Both the position numbers and the translations under genes were made by a program. Of a stretch of 64,000 nucleotides of DNA, positions 35,495 to 42,763 are shown piece by piece. The DNA is from Bradyrhizobium sp. SZCCT0148 (GTDB taxonomy: Bacteria > Pseudomonadota > Alphaproteobacteria > Rhizobiales > Xanthobacteraceae), in NCBI RefSeq assembly GCF_018129985.1, contig NZ_JAFCKT010000001.1:682001-746000 (forward strand), in the 5' to 3' direction. Numbering within the stretch: the stretch's first letter is position 1; every line of letters begins with the position of its first letter. The notes under the pieces were generated by a model. That model was not told where the DNA came from, ran no database searches, and saw only the letters and a list, made by a program, of their open reading frames with translations.

Positions 35495-36430
35495 TTACTT
35501 CACCGCCGAACCCTGGCGTGAGGCGATCACCACGCCGGCGAGCACCAGCGCGTAGCCGATCAAATGGAATAGCTGCAGCTTTTCGCCGAGCAGCAGGATC
35601 GCCATCGCCGAGCCGAACACCGGCACGAGATGGAAGAACGGCGCGGCGCGGTTCGGGCCGATCAGCGCGACGCCGCGGTTGAAGAACAGATAAGCCAGCG
35701 TCGAGGGAAAGATCAGGATGTAGCCCAGCGTCGCCAGCGTGATCCCGTCGAACTGCAGCACGCGGCCGCTTGCCGCCTCCCAGATCGCGGCGGGGATCAG
35801 CATCGTCGCGCCGCAGCAGGTGGTGAAGGACAGGAACGACAGTTGGTGGATCTTGGGCCGGCGCGGGATGAAGGCCGAGTAGATCCCGAATGCCACCAGC
35901 GAGGAGGCGAACATGAGGTCGCCCCTATTGAAGCTGATGCTTGCGAGCGCGGCGAGATCGCCGCGCAGGATGATGATCAGCACGCCGAGAAGCGAGATCG
36001 CGATGCCGGCGAACTGGGCACCCGTCAGCCGCACCCCGAACAGCACCAGCGACCACAGCGCTACGAACAGGGGACCGGCCGACTGGATCAGCAGCGCGTT
36101 CAGCGCCTCCGTATACTGCATCGCCCAATAGGAGATCGCATTGTTGAAGGCGAAGCCCACCAGCGACAGGAACAGCATCAGCGGCAGGCTGTTGCGCAGG
36201 GCAGGCCAGTCGCGCTTGAGATGCGGCCAGGCGAACGGCAACAGGATCAGGAAAACGCCGAACCAGCGGATCGTGGTCACCGTCAGCGGCGGCACATGCG
36301 CACCGACATGGCGCGCGAGCACGATGTTGCCGGCCCAGAACAGCGAGCTCAGGCTGAGCAGCAAATAAGGCTGGTTGTTGAGCCAGCCGGCCGGACTGGA
36401 GGCGGGTGGCGCGGGTGAAGCGGTCGTCAT
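35495..36430 (-). CDS. EamA/DMT-family transporter, paralogue 1
   Basis: A 311-residue protein with ten membrane helices and two EamA repeats. N-terminal NNQPYLLLSLSSLFWAGNIV and C-terminal FNRGVALIGPNRAAPFFHLV, then ILLLGEKLQLFHLIGYALVL are typical of drug/metabolite exporters. ATG at 36430 is chosen by comparison with the paralogue at 41675-42607; two upstream ATGs are in frame. The substrate is unknown. It is divergent from the DUF1330 gene. Confidence 0.87.
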   Translation of the reverse strand: MTTASPAPPASSPAGWLNNQPYLLLSLSSLFWAGNIVLARHVGAHVPPLTVTTIRWFGVFLILLPFAWPHLKRDWPALRNSLPLMLFLSLVGFAFNNAISYWAMQYTEALNALLIQSAGPLFVALWSLVLFGVRLTGAQFAGIAISLLGVLIIILRGDLAALASISFNRGDLMFASSLVAFGIYSAFIPRRPKIHQLSFLSFTTCCGATMLIPAAIWEAASGRVLQFDGITLATLGYILIFPSTLAYLFFNRGVALIGPNRAAPFFHLVPVFGSAMAILLLGEKLQLFHLIGYALVLAGVVIASRQGSAVK

Positions 36431-36522
36431 TGGCGTTGGATACGAGCTTGCCCAGATCGGCATCGTGGCACAAGTCACGCGGCCGCAATGCTACAATGCA
36501 GGCAAACCCTGAGGAGGCGACT

Positions 36523-36924
36523 TTGCCGGTGAATATGTTGAACATCGCGGGGCTGGAAGGGTTCGATCCCCAGGCGCCGGTGGTGATGTTGAACCTGATG
36601 CGATTCCACGCCCGCTCGCGCGACGGGAACGGATCCGGCTGGGACGCCTATTTGCGCTACAGCGCCGTCACCGTGCCGATGATCAAGGCGCGCGGCGGCA
36701 CCTTGCTCTGGACCGGCGAGGCCAAGGGCGTCGCGCTGGGACCGCACGCCGGCAACGACTGGGATTTCGTCGCGCTGGTCCATTACCCCACCGTCGCGGC
36801 TTTTTTGGACATGATGACATCGGAGGCCTACGAGACGCAGGCCGATCCGCATCGCCTCAACGGCTGCGCCGAGCACGTCATCATCGCGACGCGCGAGGCC
36901 TACAGCAAGTTCAGCGCCGGCTGA
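36523..36924 (+). CDS. DUF1330-family protein
   Basis: A 133-residue ferredoxin-like fold protein: PVVMLNLMRFHARS, then YSAVTVPMIKARGGTLLWTG and the DWDFVALVHYPTVAAFLDM block of DUF1330. Function is unknown; related folds bind small aromatic or fatty ligands. Starting codon is uncertain: TTG at 36523 lies five bases after GAGGAGG, GTG at 36529 eleven; a clear ATG follows at 36535. Confidence 0.75.
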   Translation: MPVNMLNIAGLEGFDPQAPVVMLNLMRFHARSRDGNGSGWDAYLRYSAVTVPMIKARGGTLLWTGEAKGVALGPHAGNDWDFVALVHYPTVAAFLDMMTSEAYETQADPHRLNGCAEHVIIATREAYSKFSAG

Positions 36925-37143
36925 CACGGCCGGCCGGCCCCGCCAGCCTATCACCGAGCCGCGTGTTGCAGCCGGGTTCTGCAACCTCTTCGAAGCAGCC
37001 GACTGCCACAGAATGTGAACTATTCGATTGCGCGCGGAGGACAAAGATGGTGCCTTTGGCATGTCCGTCGGGGCATCGCGGCCCGGCGTGACGTGTTGTG
37101 GTGCTGCTGCCTCCCGGTCGATTGTCGTTTCGTAGGGGATCAG

Positions 37144-40100
37144 ATGCTTTGTGAGCGGTGCGGCGGGGACAATCCGGCGACGAATCGCTTCTGCCACGGT
37201 TGCGGCGCGGCTCTGCCGATGGCGTGTCCCGCGTGCAATCATCTCAGCCCACCCGGCTCCGGTTTCTGCGGGGGCTGCGGCGCAGCCTTGGGTGCCGCGA
37301 GCAGGCCCGTCTCGGCGCCGGCCCTGCGGTCCGTTCGTGGCGAACTGAAGCAGGTGACGGTGCTGTTCGCCGATCTCGTCAGCTCGACCGAGATCGTAGC
37401 CGGTCTGACCGCCGAAGACGCCATGCAGCGGCTCAAGCCGGCGCTCGATGCCATGTGTACCGCCGTGGAGCGGTTCGAGGGCACGGTCGTACGCACGCTC
37501 GGCGACGGCATCCTCGCCTTCTTCGGGGCGCCACGCGCGCAGGAGGGCCACGCTTTGTTGGCATGCGAGGCTGCGCTGGCGATCAGGGACACGTTTCGCC
37601 TGCGCGACGATGGCATGTCGGTGCGCGTCGGTCTGCATTCCGGTGAGATCGTCGCGGATGCTCCGCTCGTCGACACGGTCACCGAGCACGGCGCTTACGG
37701 CCTCACCATTCATCTCGCAAGCCGCCTGCCGGCCAAGGCCGATCCGAACGAGATCTGCTTGACCGACGAGACCTACCGTCTGGTGCGCTCGTTCTGCGAA
37801 GTCGGCCCGCTCGGCCGTCATCGTCTGCGTGGTGTGCCGGAGCCGATCGAGCTTTATCTTCTGAAGGACCTAAAGCCGGCGGTCGCTAGCCAGCAATTCC
37901 GGGGAGTCTCTCTGGCGACGTTCCGCGGGCGTGAGCGGGAAATGACCGTGCTGCAGAGGACCCTTGCGGCGGTCGAGACCGGCGGATCCTGCGTCACCGG
38001 CATCGTCGGTCCGCCCGGAACCGGCAAGAGCCGGCTATGCTATGAATTCGCGGAATGGTGCCGAGCGCGTCTCATTCCGGTGTTGGAGGCCCGCGCGCAG
38101 CCCTATGGCGCGGCAACGCCGCTGCAGCCGGTGCTGGAATTCCTGCGGTCGACCTATTTCAACGTCTCGCCGGACGACGAGCCCGATCTGGCGGTGAAGC
38201 AGATCGCCACGCGCCTGGCCGAGCTGGGCTCGACCTTTGAGGCGGACCTTTGGCTGGTCTGCGATTTCCTCGGGGTTCGGCACGGCCAGGGGCCGCCGTC
38301 CTGGCTTAGTCCGCGCGCACGCAACGTTCGTTTGCTCGACATCGTCCGACACATGGTTCGCCAGCGGGGTGCCTCGGCGTCGGTGATCATCATTGAAGAC
38401 CTGCATTGGCTCGATCAGGCCAGCGAGGAATTCGTCGCCACGCTCGTCGATGCGGTGATCTCCACCAAGACCGTGCTGATCGTGAACTTCCGGCCGGCCT
38501 ATTTCGCTCCCTGGATGCGCGGGCCACAGTACCAGCAGATCGAGCTCGCCGAGCTGTCGCCGACGGACACGGACGATCTCGTCGACGAGCTGCTCGGTCC
38601 GCGGGACGAACTCCTCGACGTGCGCCGGCGCGTCGCCGAGCGAAGCGGCGGCAACCCCTTTTTCGCCGAGGAGCTGATCCGCTCCCTGGTCGAGCACCTG
38701 GTCATTGTCGGCGAGCAAGGCAGTTACCGACGCGGCCTCGCGGGGGCCGCCGACGTGTTGCCCCCAACGGTGCAAGCCGTGATCGGCGCGCGGATCGATC
38801 GACTGGCGCCCGGCGATCGCGACCTCCTGCACACGGCCGCGATCATCGGCAAGGAATTCCAGCTCGCGGTGCTGCAAAGTGTCGCCAGCCTGCCCGCGGG
38901 TGAGCTCGAAGCGGCGCTGGTCCGACTCTGTTCCGGTGAAATGCTGCAGGCGCGCGGCGGCAAGGATGGCCAGGACTACAGCTTCCGGCATCCGTTGATC
39001 CAGGAGATCGCCTATTCGACCCAGCTCCGCGCGCGGCGCAGCCTCCTGCACGCGCGCGTGGCGCGGGCGATCGTGCAATACTTCCCCGAGCGGCTCGACG
39101 AATTCGCAGCGCTTCTGTCGCATCATTTCGAGCAGGCCGGCGAACTCGATGCCGCCGCCGAATTTGCGGCACGGGCCGCACGCTGGATCGGCTCGACGAA
39201 TCCGGCGGAAGCGATCCGGCATTGGCACAAGGTGCGCGCGCTGAAGGGGGGCCAGAAGCGCAGCCCGGCGGGCGACGCGCTCAGGATCGCGGCCAGCAGC
39301 CAGATCGCCTGGCTGGGTTGGCGCGAAGGCATGACGTCGGAGGATGCAAAGCCCTTCATCCAGGAAGCGCTGGAATGGGCGCGTGACATCGACGATTCGA
39401 TGATCCCGCTCCTGCTGTTCGTCGAAGGGCGGATTGCGGGTGCGAGCGGGGGGCAAGCCGATGCGTATGTTGACACCGTCAAGGAAGCGCTGGCGCTGAC
39501 TGAAGCGCGTCAGCTGACCAGCCGCACTGCGACGCTCAATGCCTCGCTCAGCCAGGCCTATGGCTGGGCCGGTCTCTTGCGTGAAGCGCTCGCGGCGAGC
39601 GATGCGGCACTCGCAGGCGCATCCGGCATCACCGACTTCGAGCACCAATTCCTTGGCTACAACGTCGAACATTGGATTCTCAGCCTGCGCGGACGGATCC
39701 TGGTCCGACTCGGTCGTTTCGACGAGGCACGGCTTTGCCTGGATCGCATCCTCGCCATCGATCCGACGCTGATCGACCCAACGGTTCAGTTCATCGCCAA
39801 TCTCGGCTATGTCGATCTCGCCTGGTGCCTCGACGATTCCGCGATGGCGTCTACCCATGCTTGGCGCGTGATCGAACTGGCGACGCGCCAGGCCAGCCCA
39901 TATTTGCGCGCCTATTCGCTGGCCTGCATCGGTACGGCCCAGGGCATCGCCCAGAACTATCAGGCGGCCATCCCATCGCTGACGGAGGGCGTTGAGTTCG
40001 TGCGCAGTGCGCGCGTCGCCATGGAGATCGAACCCGAGATGCTGGCGAGCATCGCGGACTATCAGCTCTGTGCCGGCGCCCACGCCGCAGCCGTCGACAA

Positions 40101-40326
40101 GGCGCGGGAAGCGATCCGCGTCGCTCAGGAGCGGCATGCCCGCCTGCCGGAATGCCGGGCCACCATTACGCTCGCAGCAGCGCTTGCTGCGAGCAACGAG
40201 CCGGAGCACCTTGGCGAGGTGGCCCGCCTGGTCGAGCACGCCGAGCGCCTGTTCAATCTGACGGGCGCCGCCATCTACGGCGGGCTGCTCGAGCAAGTGC
40301 GACGGCGGCTGTCGGTCGGCGCGTGA
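37144..40326 (+). CDS. Class III adenylate/guanylate cyclase with AAA ATPase and TPR domains
   Basis: A 1060-residue cytoplasmic regulator. Two zinc ribbons lead (CERCGGDNPATNRFCHGCG and CPACNHLSPPGSGFCGGCG, residues 3-45). The cyclase domain follows (VTVLFADLVSSTEIVAG, VVRTLGDGILAFFG) with two metal Asp residues in place. Next is a large ATPase module with Walker A GPPGTGKS (residue 289) and Walker B VIIIEDLHWLD (about 413), then a TPR-like C-terminal half. It resembles predicted ATPase/cyclase sensors related to LuxR-MalT STAND proteins. Start ATG at 37144 has GGGGA just upstream; the frame extends further but unsupported. It ends 3 bases before the stop of the convergent methyltransferase. 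Confidence 0.88.
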   Translation: MLCERCGGDNPATNRFCHGCGAALPMACPACNHLSPPGSGFCGGCGAALGAASRPVSAPALRSVRGELKQVTVLFADLVSSTEIVAGLTAEDAMQRLKPALDAMCTAVERFEGTVVRTLGDGILAFFGAPRAQEGHALLACEAALAIRDTFRLRDDGMSVRVGLHSGEIVADAPLVDTVTEHGAYGLTIHLASRLPAKADPNEICLTDETYRLVRSFCEVGPLGRHRLRGVPEPIELYLLKDLKPAVASQQFRGVSLATFRGREREMTVLQRTLAAVETGGSCVTGIVGPPGTGKSRLCYEFAEWCRARLIPVLEARAQPYGAATPLQPVLEFLRSTYFNVSPDDEPDLAVKQIATRLAELGSTFEADLWLVCDFLGVRHGQGPPSWLSPRARNVRLLDIVRHMVRQRGASASVIIIEDLHWLDQASEEFVATLVDAVISTKTVLIVNFRPAYFAPWMRGPQYQQIELAELSPTDTDDLVDELLGPRDELLDVRRRVAERSGGNPFFAEELIRSLVEHLVIVGEQGSYRRGLAGAADVLPPTVQAVIGARIDRLAPGDRDLLHTAAIIGKEFQLAVLQSVASLPAGELEAALVRLCSGEMLQARGGKDGQDYSFRHPLIQEIAYSTQLRARRSLLHARVARAIVQYFPERLDEFAALLSHHFEQAGELDAAAEFAARAARWIGSTNPAEAIRHWHKVRALKGGQKRSPAGDALRIAASSQIAWLGWREGMTSEDAKPFIQEALEWARDIDDSMIPLLLFVEGRIAGASGGQADAYVDTVKEALALTEARQLTSRTATLNASLSQAYGWAGLLREALAASDAALAGASGITDFEHQFLGYNVEHWILSLRGRILVRLGRFDEARLCLDRILAIDPTLIDPTVQFIANLGYVDLAWCLDDSAMASTHAWRVIELATRQASPYLRAYSLACIGTAQGIAQNYQAAIPSLTEGVEFVRSARVAMEIEPEMLASIADYQLCAGAHAAAVDKAREAIRVAQERHARLPECRATITLAAALAASNEPEHLGEVARLVEHAERLFNLTGAAIYGGLLEQVRRRLSVGA

Positions 40327-40328
40327 GG

Positions 40329-41000
40329 CTACAGTTTCCGCACGATCAGCGTGAACTCCATCAATCCATAGCCCTCATGCACCTCGGCTGTAGAATTGAA
40401 ACGGGTAGCGCAGTGTCGCGCCCATGATGCGGTGTCGGTGGTGTAGAGGCCGTCGCGTCTGGCTGCCGGCGGCCGCTGTTTCATGAAATTGACGGCGAAG
40501 CCGCGCGCGGTGGTGCAGTGGAGGTCGTCGAGGGTCGCCGCGATGAAGCGCTCCCAATCTTGCCGCTTTTGGGTTCGCGCGACGTTGAAGATGCCGCTCG
40601 CGACCGCATAGTCGGCCGTCCGCGGACTGGCATGGCCGAGGACGAAGGCGGCGCCGTTGTGCTCCCGCCATTTCTGCCGGGCACGCCGCACCATTGCATG
40701 CGAGACGTCGATGCCGAGATAGTCGACCGCACAGCCGCGATGCCTGCGGTCAAGATAAGCGATCAGCGCGCCATAGCCGCAGCCGTAATCGTTCAGCGAA
40801 AAGGGCGACGAGAAATCGCACAGCTTCAGCAACTGGACGAATCGCAGCTCCTGCGTGGCCTGGCACGTCCAGTCGACACCGTTGGGCGTCGCACCAAAGC
40901 GTGCGACCTTCGCCGAATAATAGGCGGCGATGTCGTTGTAGACGTGGGCGAGCGCTTCGTTCGTTGAACCGGCCAGCTCGCTTGCGATGGTGGCGCGCAC
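40329..41000 (-). CDS. SAM-dependent methyltransferase, class I
   Basis: A 223-residue protein with the SAM motif I NDYGCGYGALIAYLD, motif II YLGIDVSHAMVRRARQ, and a downstream VASGIFNV block. The remaining sequence is unlike a named family; the target is unknown. GTG at 41000 opens the family-like N-terminus (RATIASELAGSTNEALAHVY); the frame upstream overlaps the neighbouring gene. It lies 10 bases after the 175-residue unknown gene, so the two are probably co-transcribed. Confidence 0.8.
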   Translation of the reverse strand: MRATIASELAGSTNEALAHVYNDIAAYYSAKVARFGATPNGVDWTCQATQELRFVQLLKLCDFSSPFSLNDYGCGYGALIAYLDRRHRGCAVDYLGIDVSHAMVRRARQKWREHNGAAFVLGHASPRTADYAVASGIFNVARTQKRQDWERFIAATLDDLHCTTARGFAVNFMKQRPPAARRDGLYTTDTASWARHCATRFNSTAEVHEGYGLMEFTLIVRKL

Positions 41001-41010
41001 CGTTCCGGGC

Positions 41011-41538
41011 CTATTTCTTCTTCGACTTCTTCTTCTTGTCGCTGCCTTTGCCCGCCGGCGGGACTTGGGGCGCCATCGGCACTGAGATCGTGAGATAGGT
41101 TCGGTCGATGTAGAAGATCGGAGTATCCTCGCGAACGACGACCTTGAGACCGTAGCCGCTCGGGTCGCGGGAATCATGCGCTTTCATGAAGCACGGCAGC
41201 GGTGACTTGCGCGCGAAGTTCTTGATCAACGCGTTCACGATGCGCTGCTCGCCGTTTTCTCCGTCCTGGTCGGACGGCACCTTGGCGAGCCACTTCAGCA
41301 CGCTGTACCAACGGTTCTTGGCACGGTTGTTGTTGAGGCCTCCCAGTCCGAGCAGCTTCGCGCTGTCTACGAAGGGCCGCCCTTCCTGAAAGATGTCGAA
41401 TTCATCCTGCAGAGCCTTGATCTCGGACACGCCGCCGGCGGCGAATTCGACGTCTCCCTGCTCGGGACCGAATCTCAAATTGAACAGATCAAAAAGCGGA
41501 CCGATATAAATATCGTCCTCGGCCATCAACGCGCCCAT
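41011..41538 (-). CDS. Unknown protein with Lys-rich tail
   Basis: A 175-residue soluble protein, MGALMAEDDIYIGPLFDLFN..., with no recognised family. It shows mixed helix/strand character, no signal and no membrane segment, and ends in a highly basic tail (GKGSDKKKKSKKK). ATG at 41538 lies six bases after AGGGAG, a strong start; upstream frame is not used. Ten bases separate it from the methyltransferase, suggesting the two act together, perhaps with one modifying the other or a shared substrate; this is inference from spacing only. Confidence 0.72.
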   Translation of the reverse strand: MGALMAEDDIYIGPLFDLFNLRFGPEQGDVEFAAGGVSEIKALQDEFDIFQEGRPFVDSAKLLGLGGLNNNRAKNRWYSVLKWLAKVPSDQDGENGEQRIVNALIKNFARKSPLPCFMKAHDSRDPSGYGLKVVVREDTPIFYIDRTYLTISVPMAPQVPPAGKGSDKKKKSKKK

Positions 41539-41674
41539 ACCACTCTCCCTGACAATCAGAGCTGGGTTATCGGATCGGAAGTCAGCAGTGCGATATTCAA
41601 CCTTGATCCCAGGCAAATTGCAAGCAAGCTGGGCGGTGGGCTGCGCCCGGGACGATGCGCGCTCGTCTCGCCGT

Positions 41675-42607
41675 TCAGCTCGCCTGCTTTCGTGACGCCA
41701 CGAACACGCCCGACAGCACCAGCGCAAACCCGATGAAGTGGAACGCCTGCGGGTGCTCGCCCAGGAAGGCCATCGCCATGATCGAGCCGAACACCGGCAC
41801 GACATGGAAGAACGGCGCGGCGCGATTGGCGCCGATCAGGCGGACGCCGCGATTGAAGCAGAGATAGGCCAGCGTCGAGGGAAAGACGGCGACGTAGAAC
41901 AGCGTCAAGAGGTTCGGTCCGTCGAGCTTCATGACCGGGCGCGCGGACAATTCCCAGATCTCGAGCGGAATGAGACAGGCCGCACCGACTCCGAAGGTGA
42001 ATGCGAGGAACGACAGCCCGTGCATCGGTGGCCGTTTCAGCGTCAGCACCGAATACAGCGCGAAGATGATCAGTGCGACGATGAAGATGAGGTCGCCCTT
42101 GTTGAAGTCGATGCTGGACAGCGTGGTGAAATCGCCGTGCAGCAGAATGGTCAGCACGCCGCACATCGAGAGGGCCACGCCGAACGCCTGCGCCGCGGTG
42201 AGCCTGACGCCGAGGATGGCCAGCGACCACAGCGCCACGACCAGCGGCGCTGCCGACTGCAGCAGCAGCGTGTTGAGGGCCTGGGTATGCTCCAGCGCCC
42301 AATATTGCAGCGTGTTGAAGGCGCCGATGCCGGTGATCGAGAGCGTGATCATCAGTCCGAGCCTGCCGCGGATCGCGGGCCAGTCTTGGGCAAGGTGTTT
42401 CCAGGCGAATGGCAGCACGAGGAGGAAGGCGAAGAACCAGCGCAGGAACGACAGCGTGACCGGCGGGATGTGGCCGGCCGCCAGCCGCCCGACGATGGCA
42501 TTGCCGGCCCAGCACAGCGCGGTGATGCTGAGCAGCAGGTAAGGCTGGTTGGCGATCCAGCCGTGGCCGGATGTTGCGGTGCCGGTGGTCTGGCCGGTGG
42601 CGGACAT
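41675..42607 (-). CDS. EamA/DMT-family transporter, paralogue 2
   Basis: A 310-residue ten-helix EamA exporter closely similar to the protein at 35495-36430. Shared blocks include NQPYLLLSITALCWAGNAIV, QSAAPLVVALWSLAILGVRL, FNRGVRLIGANRAAPFFHVV and the MAFLGEHPQAFHFIGFALVL end. The two genes lie on the same strand about 5 kb apart, with the cyclase and methyltransferase units between. Substrate unknown. Confidence 0.88.
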   Translation of the reverse strand: MSATGQTTGTATSGHGWIANQPYLLLSITALCWAGNAIVGRLAAGHIPPVTLSFLRWFFAFLLVLPFAWKHLAQDWPAIRGRLGLMITLSITGIGAFNTLQYWALEHTQALNTLLLQSAAPLVVALWSLAILGVRLTAAQAFGVALSMCGVLTILLHGDFTTLSSIDFNKGDLIFIVALIIFALYSVLTLKRPPMHGLSFLAFTFGVGAACLIPLEIWELSARPVMKLDGPNLLTLFYVAVFPSTLAYLCFNRGVRLIGANRAAPFFHVVPVFGSIMAMAFLGEHPQAFHFIGFALVLSGVFVASRKQAS

Positions 42608-42644
42608 TGTGATTGTTATGGCCCCGCGTCATGCGCCGGGGCTC

Positions 42645-42668
42645 CCGGCCCGGCGATGTCCGGGCCGG
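42645..42668 (-). terminator. Hairpin after the P-type ATPase gene
   Basis: CCGGCCCGG and CCGGGCCGG form a perfect 9-bp stem with a 6-base loop, about 95 bases after the mgtA stop and 38 bases before the EamA start on the same strand. No U tract is present. Confidence 0.45.
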
Positions 42669-42763
42669 CTCGTGGCCCGGCCTGCCCAAAAGACACGGAA
42701 ACAGGCCCGATATCAATGGCGCGGGGTGCATCGCCATCATGCGCCGGCGAAGCGGCGGAACCC

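Noticed and set aside
38035..40296. A 753-codon open frame antisense to the cyclase/ATPase gene
   Set aside because: It shows Arg/Ala/Gly/His-rich composition with no family features and is a high-GC shadow of the real gene on the plus strand.
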